Part shown: piece by piece, positions 1 through 8,141 of the stretch | Numbering within the stretch: position 1 is the first letter of the stretch | Layout of the letters: each line of letters starts with the position of its first letter | DNA from: Megamonas hypermegale_A | GTDB lineage: Bacteria > Bacillota > Negativicutes > Selenomonadales > Selenomonadaceae | NCBI RefSeq assembly: GCF_030371585.1 | Contig: NZ_JAUDCE010000004.1 | Length of the DNA: 64,000 nucleotides | Direction: 5' to 3' (one strand) | Notes under the pieces: model-generated | Seen by the model: only the letters and a program-made list of their open reading frames with translations | Databases searched by the model: none | What the model was told of the DNA's origin: nothing | Program-made: the position numbers and the translations under genes

Positions 1-133
1 TTTTCTTTTTAAAGTGAAAATCTCTTATGGGCTACGAATTAAGGCACTTTTAAGATAGCTCTTGGTGCTTTAGCACTTAGAGATATCTTATGCCGTAAGG
101 TGAATTTTCGGCAACTTTTCTTTGATAAGCAAA
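1..133 (-). repeat. Partial, diverged copy (E) of the ~540-bp intergenic repeat
   Basis: Read on the minus strand, this stretch matches the 5' part of the large repeat: the CAAAGAAAAGTTGCCG hairpin arm, the segment ending in AAGGCAC when read on the plus strand, and the AGAGATTTTCAC helix strand. The visible start of its central arm (TTAAAAAGAAAA, minus strand) differs from both arm types in the other copies. About 50 bases around 50-105 that hold a local imperfect hairpin are absent from the other copies. The element is cut by the window edge and, on the right, gives way to the glgP terminator. Confidence 0.6.
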
Positions 134-134
134 T

Positions 135-170
135 AAAAAAACAGCAGGATGAAATTTCCTGCTGTTTTTT
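135..170. terminator. Bidirectional Rho-independent terminator of glgP
   Basis: The stem ACAGCAGGA / TCCTGCTGT has A-runs on one side and T-runs on the other, so it can end transcription in both directions. It lies about 45 bases past the glgP stop. Confidence 0.8.
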
Positions 171-214
171 ATTTTAGAGGGTTTAAAGAATTTATAGAGA
201 GTTTAGAGAGAGCA

Positions 215-2476
215 TTAATTAAGTTTCCAAATATCGTGGTTATATTCGGCGATTGTACGGTCGCTGGAGAAATAACCGGCTTTGGCGATATTTGTGAGAG
301 ATTTTTTCGCCCAGTTGAGGCGGTCGGTATAATCGGCAAACGCACGATTTTTCGCTTCGATATATGATTTTAAATCGAGCAGCGTCATGAACCAGTCTTT
401 AGTGCAAAGTTCATGGTGCAGACGATGGAGATTTTCATTCTGGCCGATAGATGTCATTTCCGATGAAATGATGAAGTCTACGGCTTCTTTTATGTCATTG
501 TCATTAGTGTAATAACTATTTGCGTTGTAGTCGTGTTTAGCGTAATGGTCGATTACGGCGGCGCTGCCTTCGCCGAAGATGTAGATATTGTCATCGCCGA
601 CAAGCTGATGAATTTCTACGTTGGCGCCGTCTTCCGTGCCGATGGTTACGGCACCGTTGAGCATCATTTTCATATTGCCTGTGCCGCTGGCTTCCTTGCT
701 GGCAAGCGAAATCTGTTCGGAGATATCGCAGGCAGGGATTAATTTTTCCGCTTTGGTGACATTGTAGTTTTCCACCATGACAACGCGGATGTATTTGGAA
801 GCTACAGGGTCATTCATGATGATATCCTGCAGGCACAGTATGGCGTGAATGATATCTTTGGCGATTGTATAAGCCGGAGCCGCTTTAGCACCGAACAGGA
901 ATGTAATCGGCGTTTGCGGCACGTATCCCTGGCGGATTTTCAGCAGCAGGTGAATGATGTAGAGCAAATTCATCTGTTGGCGTTTGTATTCGTGCAGTCG
1001 TTTAATCTGAATATCGAAAATGCTGTCCGGATTGATGTCCATATTCATAGTCTGTTTCAGATAAGCTGCCAGTTCGTGTTTGCGGTTGGCTTTTATCTGT
1101 AGGAGATGATTTAGGACATTTTCATCGCCGGTAAACTGCATTAAATCTTCCAGTTTGGCGGCATCGCGTTTGAAATCGTCGCCGATTAAGGAGGTAATGT
1201 ACTGGCTCAGTTCGTGATTGCAGTGCATGAGCCAGCGGCGGAACGTTATGCCGTTTGTCTTATTGTTGAATTTTTCCGGATACAGTTCATAGAAAGCATG
1301 CAGTTCCGTATTTTTCAGGATATCGGTGTGCAGAGAGGCAACGCCGTTAATGCTGTAGCCGAAATGAATATCCATATTTGCCATATGCACGCGGTTTTCT
1401 CTGTCGATAATCTGAACTCGTTCATCATTGCTTCTTTGAGCGGCAATTTCATTGAGCTTTTCGATAACAGGCATTAAATGCGGCACTACCTGCTGAAGGT
1501 AATCTACAGGCCATTTTTCCAGCGCTTCGGCTAAAATCGTATGGTTGGTATAAGCGCACGTATGCTCTACGATATGGACAGCTTCGTTGAAGTCAATGCC
1601 TTCATTTGTCAGACGTAAGATGAGTTCAGGGATAATCATCGACGGATGGGTATCGTTGATTTGAACGCAGACATATTCGTGCAATTTGCGGAGGTCGTGG
1701 CCTTTGGCTTTTTCTTCCATGAGGATTAACTGAGCGGCGTTGCTGACCATGAAATACTGCTGATAGATGCGCAGTATCTGTCCTTCTTTCGTGCTGTCGT
1801 CCGGATACAAGAATAGAGTCAAATTCTTTTTGATATCGGTCAGGTCGAACGAGATGCCGTCTTTTACGATACTTTCATCAACCGTATCAATATCGAACAG
1901 GTGAAGTTTGTTTAAGCCCTGATTGTAGCCGAGTACGTCGATATCGTAAAGATGGGAACGGAGCGTAAAATCCTTGAACTGAACATCAAAGCCGATGTTT
2001 GTATCGTTGAGCCAGCTAGGGTTTTGTATCCATTCGTTCTTCGTTTCTTTTTGCAGGTGGTTTTCAAATTTCTGCTTGAATAAACCAAGATGGTAATTTA
2101 AACCCACACCGTCGCCGGAAAGACCCAGCGTGGCGATGGAGTCCAGAAAGCAGGCAGCGAGTCGGCCGAGACCGCCGTTGCCCAGCGACGGTTCAAGTTC
2201 CACTTCTTCGATGGCACTTAAATTTTTGCCGTGCTGGCGGAGCAAATCGTCGATTTCATCGTATATGCCGAGATTGATTAAATTATTGGACAATAATTTA
2301 CCGATAAGAAATTCGGCGGAAATATAATATAATTTACGTTTTGTCACTGTTACGGGACGGTCTTTGCTCAAGGATTTGACGAGCAATAATAAAGCGATGT
2401 ATATTTCTTCATTAGTGCAGCTGTCAATATTTTTCTGAAATTGTGTCTGCAATAAATTATTTAACTTAGTTAACAT
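215..2476 (-). CDS. glgP: Glycogen/starch/maltodextrin phosphorylase
   Basis: The enzyme releases glucose-1-phosphate from the non-reducing ends of alpha-1,4-glucans in the cytoplasm (GT35). The 753-residue product carries the pyridoxal-phosphate motif EASGTGNMKMMLNG, with the cofactor lysine near residue 603, followed by GTEDGANVEI. Near the N-terminus it has the ELEPSLGNGGLGRLAACFLDS block. It is shorter than enterobacterial MalP/GlgP, mainly at the N-terminus. An AAGGA ribosome site precedes the ATG. It lies downstream of malQ, 215 bases away, with a promoter of its own. With MalQ it forms the usual maltodextrin/glycogen breakdown pair. Family assignment is firm; glycogen versus maltodextrin preference cannot be read from sequence. 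Confidence 0.95.
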   Translation of the reverse strand: MLTKLNNLLQTQFQKNIDSCTNEEIYIALLLLVKSLSKDRPVTVTKRKLYYISAEFLIGKLLSNNLINLGIYDEIDDLLRQHGKNLSAIEEVELEPSLGNGGLGRLAACFLDSIATLGLSGDGVGLNYHLGLFKQKFENHLQKETKNEWIQNPSWLNDTNIGFDVQFKDFTLRSHLYDIDVLGYNQGLNKLHLFDIDTVDESIVKDGISFDLTDIKKNLTLFLYPDDSTKEGQILRIYQQYFMVSNAAQLILMEEKAKGHDLRKLHEYVCVQINDTHPSMIIPELILRLTNEGIDFNEAVHIVEHTCAYTNHTILAEALEKWPVDYLQQVVPHLMPVIEKLNEIAAQRSNDERVQIIDRENRVHMANMDIHFGYSINGVASLHTDILKNTELHAFYELYPEKFNNKTNGITFRRWLMHCNHELSQYITSLIGDDFKRDAAKLEDLMQFTGDENVLNHLLQIKANRKHELAAYLKQTMNMDINPDSIFDIQIKRLHEYKRQQMNLLYIIHLLLKIRQGYVPQTPITFLFGAKAAPAYTIAKDIIHAILCLQDIIMNDPVASKYIRVVMVENYNVTKAEKLIPACDISEQISLASKEASGTGNMKMMLNGAVTIGTEDGANVEIHQLVGDDNIYIFGEGSAAVIDHYAKHDYNANSYYTNDNDIKEAVDFIISSEMTSIGQNENLHRLHHELCTKDWFMTLLDLKSYIEAKNRAFADYTDRLNWAKKSLTNIAKAGYFSSDRTIAEYNHDIWKLN

Positions 2477-2546
2477 AATGTCATCCTTCTTTTTAAAATT
2501 GTTTATAAGTTGTTTGTATAAAATATGTTTATGTCTTGTTTAACTT

Positions 2547-2575
2547 AATATAAACGCTTTAATAAAAGTTGTCAA
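2547..2575 (-). promoter_or_regulatory. Promoter upstream of glgP
   Basis: Minus strand TTGACA, 17-base spacer, TATATT. The spacer contains TAAAGCGTTTA, resembling a LacI/CcpA-family half palindrome, so glgP may be controlled separately from malQ. Confidence 0.6.
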
Positions 2576-2691
2576 TGAAAATTTTTATGCTAAATGTTGT
2601 TAAAATATTGCTAGGATGTTGCAAAGAAATCCCGCAATGGTATTAATGACAGGCTTTAAGAAAACCGAGTCAAAGCGACTGATGACAGAAT

Positions 2692-4191
2692 TTATTCAGC
2701 GGCAAAATCGCTGGTGCGGCCGTATATAGCCGTGATACGGGCGATTTTTGCCATGAGGGCGTCATTTTGCTGATTTGTCGTCATTTTCCAGCACCAGTTG
2801 CCGCCGAGTGTGGACGGTTTGTTGATGCGGGCGCAGTTGTCGAGCCCGAGCCAGTCCTGCATCGGAATAATGCAGGTGTCGGCGACGCTCTGCATAGCGA
2901 GGCAGATGGATTTATCGAGCAGTTTCAAATCATCCTGCGTATCGGTGCATAAGTAGCGGCGCAGCGCGTCTTTTTCCTCCGGCAGGATGGATTTGAACCA
3001 GCCGAGCATCGTTTCGTTGTCATGCGTGCCGGTATAGACGATACAGTTGCGGTCGTAATTGTGCGGCAGATAATTGTTGGCACCGCTGGAATCGCGGCTG
3101 TCGAAAGCGAATTCCAGCACTTTCATGCCCGGATAGCCGGTATCTTTGACGAGCTGACGTACGGAGTCGGTTAGATAACCCAAGTCTTCGGCGATGATTT
3201 TCTTATCGCCGAGAGAGGCTTTTATCTGATGGAATAATTTCATGCCCGGGCCTTTTTCCCAATGGCCGCCTCTGGCCGTAGTATTGCCGTACGGAATGGA
3301 ATAATATTCGTCAAAGCCGCGGAAATGGTCGATGCGTACTACATCGTACAGTTCAAAGCATGAAGCAATGCGCGATATCCACCAGTTGAAATTCTGCTGT
3401 TCATGTACCGGCCAGTTGTAAAGCGGATTGCCCCATAGCTGTCCGTCTGCGGAAAATCCGTCCGGCGGGCAGCCGGCAACGGCCGTCGGTTCAAGTTTTT
3501 CGTTGAACTGGAACAGATACGGATTAGCCCAGGTGTCGGCACTGTCATATGCCACGTAAATCGGAATGTCGCCGATAATGTCGATGCCCTGCGCATTGGC
3601 ATAGGCTTTGAGCCGTTTCCACTGTTTCAGGAAAATGAATTGCAGAAATTTATAGAACAGGATGTTTTCCTGTAATTTGTCCGTATAGTAATCAATGGCA
3701 TTTTGCCATCTCAGGCGTATATCCTCCGGCCACTGCTGCCAGGCATTACCGGAGAAGAAATCCTTCAGTGCCATGAACAGGGCATAATCGTTCAGCCAAT
3801 AGGCTTTTTCCTGTATAAATTGCTGAAATTCGCCGTCGGCAGCGATGTTGCTGCGCTGAAAGGCTTTTTTCAGCAGTGCAAACCGCGTATTGTATAAAGA
3901 GGCGTAATCAATCGTCGTGTTTTCTTCTTTAGGCGGCAGTTCATCAGCTGAGAGCCAGCCTTTTTCCACCAGTTCGTCAAGCGAGATAAAATACGGATTG
4001 CCCGCAAAAGTAGAAAAGGACTGGTACGGCGAGTCGCCGTAGCTTGTCGGGCCCAGCGGCAGGATTTGCCAGTAACGCTGGTGCGCCTGTTTCAATCGGT
4101 CGATGAATTTGTATGCTTCACAGTCGAAGCAGCCAATGCCGTAACCGCCCGGCAGGGAAAAAATAGGTAATAAAATTCCGCTCGTTCTCAT
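2692..4191 (-). CDS. malQ: 4-alpha-glucanotransferase (amylomaltase, GH77)
   Basis: The enzyme transfers glucan segments between maltodextrins, producing longer chains for the phosphorylase plus glucose. The 499-residue GH77 protein starts with the family block RTSGILLPIFSLPGGYGIG. Three catalytic acids are visible: Asp288 in VRIDHFRGF (nucleophile), Glu335 in IIAEDLG (acid/base) and Asp391 in GTHDNE. Length is typical for bacterial amylomaltase without the extra N-terminal domains seen in enterobacteria. It follows the EEP-family gene by 11 bases, so the two are co-transcribed from the promoter near 5.1 kb and are probably under the divergent LacI-type regulator. Confidence 0.95.
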   Translation of the reverse strand: MRTSGILLPIFSLPGGYGIGCFDCEAYKFIDRLKQAHQRYWQILPLGPTSYGDSPYQSFSTFAGNPYFISLDELVEKGWLSADELPPKEENTTIDYASLYNTRFALLKKAFQRSNIAADGEFQQFIQEKAYWLNDYALFMALKDFFSGNAWQQWPEDIRLRWQNAIDYYTDKLQENILFYKFLQFIFLKQWKRLKAYANAQGIDIIGDIPIYVAYDSADTWANPYLFQFNEKLEPTAVAGCPPDGFSADGQLWGNPLYNWPVHEQQNFNWWISRIASCFELYDVVRIDHFRGFDEYYSIPYGNTTARGGHWEKGPGMKLFHQIKASLGDKKIIAEDLGYLTDSVRQLVKDTGYPGMKVLEFAFDSRDSSGANNYLPHNYDRNCIVYTGTHDNETMLGWFKSILPEEKDALRRYLCTDTQDDLKLLDKSICLAMQSVADTCIIPMQDWLGLDNCARINKPSTLGGNWCWKMTTNQQNDALMAKIARITAIYGRTSDFAAE

Positions 4192-4202
4192 AATATTACT
4201 CC

Positions 4203-5030
4203 TTACTGAATTTCACATTCGGCGAGCACTGCGTAGTGGTCGGAGATTACAGGACCTACAGTGCCGTTGAATATGGACTTTTGTGATTTAACGTTTATTT
4301 TTTTGTTGCAGAAAATATAATCAATGCGAATGGCTTCGCTCTCTTTGGCGAACCAGCCGGCAATGGCGGAGGAACTGGTAATGCCGCTGTCTTTTTCGGC
4401 GGCCAGTGCATACAGGTCGTACCAGTTGCCGCCGGTGATGAGACTGTATCCTTCACCTTTTATATCGCTGCGGTTGTTGAAATCGCCCATTATGAAAATC
4501 GGGTCGTCTTTGAGCGGTTCCAGCGCCTGCATTAAATTGTGCCAGTGATTGATGAACGGTTCTTCATCATCTTTCCACCAGCCCATATGCACGCAGACGA
4601 ACCAGCATTTGCCGCTTTCCGTTTGGCAGCAGACAGCGAGAGCCTTGCGCGTCTTATAGTTCGTCGGCGATTGGGTGAGCGACAGAGGAATTATTTTCGT
4701 GCCCAGAATGGGATAGCGGGAAAATAAAGCGATGCCTTCATCGTAAATGTTATAGCCGAGATGGCAGCTTTCCCAAAGCCAGTTGTAGGTCATGCCGCGT
4801 TTTTCCAGCAGCTCGGCCACATATAAAGCGTGGTTGTTCTGCTTCAGCATGGAATGGCCGTAGTAATTGGCGGGATTTTCGGCAAGCACAGGCAGTTTAT
4901 GCGACTGGTTTACCTCCTGCAGAGCAAAGACGTCAACTTTTTCTTTAATGATATATTCGACAAAGGAATATGTCTTGCTCGTGTAATTTTCTTCCAAAAG
5001 ACTGTGCGTGTTCAATGTTAAAAGTTTCAT
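4203..5030 (-). CDS. Endonuclease/exonuclease/phosphatase (EEP) family protein
   Basis: A cytoplasmic metal-dependent phosphoesterase of the DNase I/exonuclease III fold. Visible family elements are LTLNTHS at the N-terminus, the metal-ligand glutamate in FALQEVNQ, HMGWW in the middle, MGDFNNRSD, and the C-terminal IDYIFCNK and ISDHYAVLAE. I place the start at the ATG at 5030, because GAGGTG sits six bases upstream of it, whereas the GTG three codons earlier lies inside that ribosome site. It is first in the operon with malQ and glgP; a phosphodiesterase in a glucan operon has no obvious job, and its substrate (nucleic acid, lipid or sugar phosphodiester) cannot be told. Confidence 0.8.
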   Translation of the reverse strand: MKLLTLNTHSLLEENYTSKTYSFVEYIIKEKVDVFALQEVNQSHKLPVLAENPANYYGHSMLKQNNHALYVAELLEKRGMTYNWLWESCHLGYNIYDEGIALFSRYPILGTKIIPLSLTQSPTNYKTRKALAVCCQTESGKCWFVCVHMGWWKDDEEPFINHWHNLMQALEPLKDDPIFIMGDFNNRSDIKGEGYSLITGGNWYDLYALAAEKDSGITSSSAIAGWFAKESEAIRIDYIFCNKKINVKSQKSIFNGTVGPVISDHYAVLAECEIQ

Positions 5031-5117
5031 GCGTTTCACCTCATAAAAAATAGCTTTATCATGATTTTAAACTAGGTGAGATGGATTTATCAAAAATGAA
5101 TGAAAAATTATATTTTT

Positions 5118-5147
5118 ATTATAATCGTTCACGCAAGTTATTGCAAT
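5118..5147 (-). promoter_or_regulatory. Promoter of the EEP-malQ operon with overlapping LacI-type operator
   Basis: On the minus strand TTGCAA (5141-5146), 17 bases, then TATAAT (5118-5123). The imperfect palindrome ACGCAAGTTATTGCAAT (5131-5147) covers the -35 and part of the spacer, a classic position for repression by a LacI-family protein. Confidence 0.6.
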
Positions 5148-5182
5148 ATGTTTTCTGCAAATTTTAGTAAAATATAAAATTT

Positions 5183-5212
5183 ATTTGCGCAAATTAATGC
5201 AAATAATTGCGT
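5183..5212. promoter_or_regulatory. Two further LacI-type operator candidates
   Basis: ATTTGCGCAAAT (5183-5194) is a perfect 12-base palindrome. ATGCAAATAATTGCGT (5197-5212), read on the other strand, has the same ACGCAA-N4-TTGCA layout as the operator at 5131-5147. Both lie between the divergent operon and the lacI-type gene. Confidence 0.5.
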
Positions 5213-5242
5213 GGTTGTTTGAGTGAAAAGAATGTATTTTTG

Positions 5243-5271
5243 TTGACACGGCGGGTGTTATTGCATAAAAT
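5243..5271 (+). promoter_or_regulatory. Promoter of the LacI-type regulator
   Basis: TTGACA, a 17-base spacer and TAAAAT, ending 27 bases before the start codon; the ribosome site CGAGGAGG follows. Confidence 0.75.
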
Positions 5272-5298
5272 TATTAATATATTCGAGGAGGTTTATTC

Positions 5299-6300
5299 AT
5301 GGCTGTTACAATAAAAGACGTAGCTAAACTGGCGGGAGTTTCGCCGTCCACCGTGTCGCGAACGTGCAAAAATCATCCGTCCATCAGTCAGCAGACGAAA
5401 GAGCGGGTAAAAAAAGCGATGGAAGAACTCGGCTATATGCAAAATAATTTGCATACGGTTGCAAATATCCGCAATATCGGCGTTGTTTTTCCGAAACTCA
5501 AGAACGATGCGTATGAAAATCCGTTTTATCTGGAAGCGCTGCGCGGTATCGGACAGTACTGCAACAGAAAAAAATACACCATGCTGGTGATAACGGGCGA
5601 AAATGATGCCGAACTTATTGAAAGCATAAAATCATCGCAGGCGGACGGTTTTATCTTTCTGTATTCGAATGTGGACGATACGATAATAAATTATATGTAT
5701 GAAGAACAAAGGCTGTTCGTTCTAATCGGCAAAGCGACCAAAATGATTAACGATACGATTTACGTGGATAATGACAATGTACAGGCGGCAAAGGAAGCGA
5801 CGGAATATCTGATTTCTTTGGGGCATAAGAAAATAGCCTATATCGGCACGGACAGTCACAGAGTTTTTTCCAGCGACAGAAAAGCGGGATATCTTCTGGC
5901 ATTGAGCGAGCATAATCTGCCGTATCAAGAAAAATACTGTCTGGAGCTGTCGGCGGAAGTTGAACCGGAGTATGAAAATCTGAAAGAATTATTGACAAGC
6001 GCCGAAAGACCGACGGCAATTCTCGTATGCGATGACGTGCTGGCCGTTTCCATTGAAAAGACAATTAGACAGTGCTGTTTATCCGTGCCGCAGGATTTAT
6101 CCGTAATCAGTTTCAACAACTCGATTTTTGCGCGCATGATGAATTTGACTTCTATTGATATAAACTCGTATCAGCTCGGCATAGAAGCAGCAGCACAGCT
6201 CAGCAAGCATATTGAAAATCCTGCATTGTTCGCGACAAAAATAATTGTGCCGTATTTTCTGGTGGAAAGAGAAAGCTGCGCAAAGAAAATTGATTATTAA
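5299..6300 (+). CDS. LacI-family transcriptional regulator (MalR-like)
   Basis: A 333-residue regulator. An N-terminal LacI helix-turn-helix (TIKDVAKLAGVSPSTVSRTC, about residues 3-22) and hinge are followed by a periplasmic-binding-protein-like effector domain (about 60-333). The gene is transcribed away from the EEP-malQ-glgP genes and has three ACGCAA/TTGCA-type palindromes in the shared upstream region. The likely role is repression of the glucan genes, relieved by maltose or a related sugar. The family is certain; the effector and regulon are inferred from position only. Confidence 0.9.
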   Translation: MAVTIKDVAKLAGVSPSTVSRTCKNHPSISQQTKERVKKAMEELGYMQNNLHTVANIRNIGVVFPKLKNDAYENPFYLEALRGIGQYCNRKKYTMLVITGENDAELIESIKSSQADGFIFLYSNVDDTIINYMYEEQRLFVLIGKATKMINDTIYVDNDNVQAAKEATEYLISLGHKKIAYIGTDSHRVFSSDRKAGYLLALSEHNLPYQEKYCLELSAEVEPEYENLKELLTSAERPTAILVCDDVLAVSIEKTIRQCCLSVPQDLSVISFNNSIFARMMNLTSIDINSYQLGIEAAAQLSKHIENPALFATKIIVPYFLVERESCAKKIDY

Positions 6301-6309
6301 ATTTTTATT

Positions 6310-6357
6310 AAAAAGAGATTTGGACGGTTTTAGGCTGGACAAAACCTCTTTTTTTTG
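6310..6357 (+). terminator. Probable terminator after the LacI-type gene
   Basis: An imperfect hairpin (AGAGATTTGGAC paired with GACAAAACCTCT) is followed by a run of eight T. Confidence 0.5.
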
Positions 6358-6428
6358 TGCTATAATATTAAAATGGTTAAAGAAAGTAACAGCTTAAAGC
6401 GATTTTTATCATTAATGGGGGCGAAGAA

Positions 6429-7439
6429 TTGAGTCAGGAAGAAGAAAAGCAGCATTCAACTGAGCAGGATAATGCCGAAACGGCTAAACAGGCAAAAACA
6501 GTTGAAAAAGTGCAGAATAATTCTTATACGGTCAGAATTATTCCTGATAAGACAGACGATATAAAATTATTTACAGTAACAAAGAGCATGGTTAAATACC
6601 TACTGGCTTCAGTTGTGATTTTGCTGGTGCTGGTGGTCGGTTCACTCGGTTTTGCCGGTTATGCGTATATAAACAACCAGAGCGACAAGGAGCATATCCG
6701 TCAGCTGCAGGAAGCCAATACCATTCAGCAGCAGCAGCTGTCGGAACTGGATAAAAAGGCAAATTCCCTGCAGGAGGATATGGACCAGCTCATCAATCTG
6801 GAAAATGAATTGAAACAGCTTTCCGGTATTGAAATCAATGATGATAATACGGCAGATGAAAATGTGAATACGCAGCAGAACGGACAGGGCGGACCGTATC
6901 CGCAGCCGCCGACAATAGCCGATGTGCGTGCTACTTTGAATAATATTGAAAGTAAGATGTCCGGTCAGCGCAATAATATGCAGCAGCTGAAACTGGAATT
7001 GCAGAAGGCAATCGTCATGAAGCGTCAGCAGATAGCCATTTCCAATCAGACAATTTCCGTGACGCCGTCCATTTGGCCGTCGCAGGGCGTGGTAAGCTCT
7101 CCGTACGGACTTCGTTGGGGCGGCAGTGATTTTCATCCGGGCATCGACATAGCTAATGATATGGGTACGCCGATAAGAGCTACGGCTGACGGCACAGTAA
7201 GCGTGGCAGGCTGGAATTCCGGCGGTTACGGCAACATGGTTGATATCGACCACGGCAACGGCGTAATGACGCGCTACGGCCATGCTTCATACGTCGTAGT
7301 GACGGCAGGTCAGCATGTAAAACGTGGTCAGATTATTGCCTACATGGGCAGTACAGGTTTTTCCACCGGTCCGCATGTGCATTATGAAGTGCGCATAAAT
7401 GGACAGGCGGTTGACCCTTCGGGATATCTGTTTAATTAA
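6429..7439 (+). CDS. Membrane-anchored M23 family metallopeptidase
   Basis: A 336-residue cell-wall peptidase candidate acting outside the cytoplasmic membrane. A charged cytoplasmic N-terminus is followed by a membrane helix (about 55-80), a glutamine-rich coiled coil (about 85-125 and 165-200) and a C-terminal peptidase M23 domain (about 235-336). The zinc-site motifs HPGIDIA and GPHVHYEV are both intact, so catalysis is plausible. The start is TTG, chosen because GGGGGCG lies just upstream and no in-frame ATG exists before the membrane segment. It stands alone with its own terminator. NlpD/EnvC-like activator versus endopeptidase cannot be separated here. Confidence 0.85.
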   Translation: MSQEEEKQHSTEQDNAETAKQAKTVEKVQNNSYTVRIIPDKTDDIKLFTVTKSMVKYLLASVVILLVLVVGSLGFAGYAYINNQSDKEHIRQLQEANTIQQQQLSELDKKANSLQEDMDQLINLENELKQLSGIEINDDNTADENVNTQQNGQGGPYPQPPTIADVRATLNNIESKMSGQRNNMQQLKLELQKAIVMKRQQIAISNQTISVTPSIWPSQGVVSSPYGLRWGGSDFHPGIDIANDMGTPIRATADGTVSVAGWNSGGYGNMVDIDHGNGVMTRYGHASYVVVTAGQHVKRGQIIAYMGSTGFSTGPHVHYEVRINGQAVDPSGYLFN

Positions 7440-7441
7440 AG

Positions 7442-7479
7442 AAAACCTGCAGGTTTAGCAATAAACTTGCAGGTTTTTT
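7442..7479 (+). terminator. Terminator of the M23 peptidase gene
   Basis: AAAACCTGCA pairs with TGCAGGTTTT, followed by T-run. Confidence 0.75.
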
Positions 7480-7581
7480 ATGATTAAAATACATTATAAA
7501 ATTTAAGTAGTTTATAAATAAAAATTATTTTTTTCGCTAAACTAATGTAAAGTTGTTAATTTTTATGATATAATATAAAAA

Positions 7582-8122
7582 ATTTCTATTTATCGGTTTC
7601 TTTATTTTTAAAGAAATCGAATTAAAGAAAGTGCCGTTCGGCACAATATAGAATAAAGAGAATTAATTTCTTAATTTATACTTATATTGCGCCGGGCAAT
7701 TTTTCTTTGCTGGCACAAAGAAAAGTTGCCGAAAAAGAAAATGCCTTGGTTCGTAGCTCATAAGAGATTTTCACTTTAAAAATAAAATTTATTAGATGTA
7801 ACGTTCAAAAACTCGCTCGCGCTCAAACATTTGAACTAAAGACACATCTAATAAATTTTATTTTTAATAGCTGAAGCTACCGTGAAAATACTCTAACATG
7901 GATGAAAGTTTTGGCATGAATAGCAAAACATCGTGTTAACAGCTCAATTAAGTTTCTGCTGGAACTGGAAGGCTCGAGCCAAATTCCAAACGTTTCGAGC
8001 CGTTGTACTGTCTGTTTTTAGAGAAGAGCTGTGAAGGCTTGCCCAGTGCAGCGATAGCGAAACGTTAAAAGAGCTTTTCTTTTTGGTTCGTTTTTCTTTT
8101 GCCTTCCAAAAGAAAAATGAAC
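7582..8122 (+). repeat. ~540-bp structured intergenic repeat, copy A
   Basis: This complete copy has no usable reading frame. It begins ATTTCTATTTATCG and ends AGAAAAATGAAC. In order it has a TCGGTTTCTTT/AAAGAAATCGA hairpin, a GTGCC/GGCAC hairpin, a CAATTTTTCTTTG/CAAAGAAAAGTTG hairpin, and an AGATTTTCAC/GTGAAAAT outer helix. The outer helix encloses a perfect 24-bp stem (7776-7799 with 7844-7867, arm type TTAAAAATAAAA) around a conserved loop. AACGTTTCG/CGAAACGTT pairing and a terminal TTTTTCTTTTG/CAAAAGAAAAA hairpin follow. It fills the gap between the M23 gene and ilvA. Confidence 0.85.
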
Positions 8123-8141
8123 AATAATAAGGAATTAGGAG

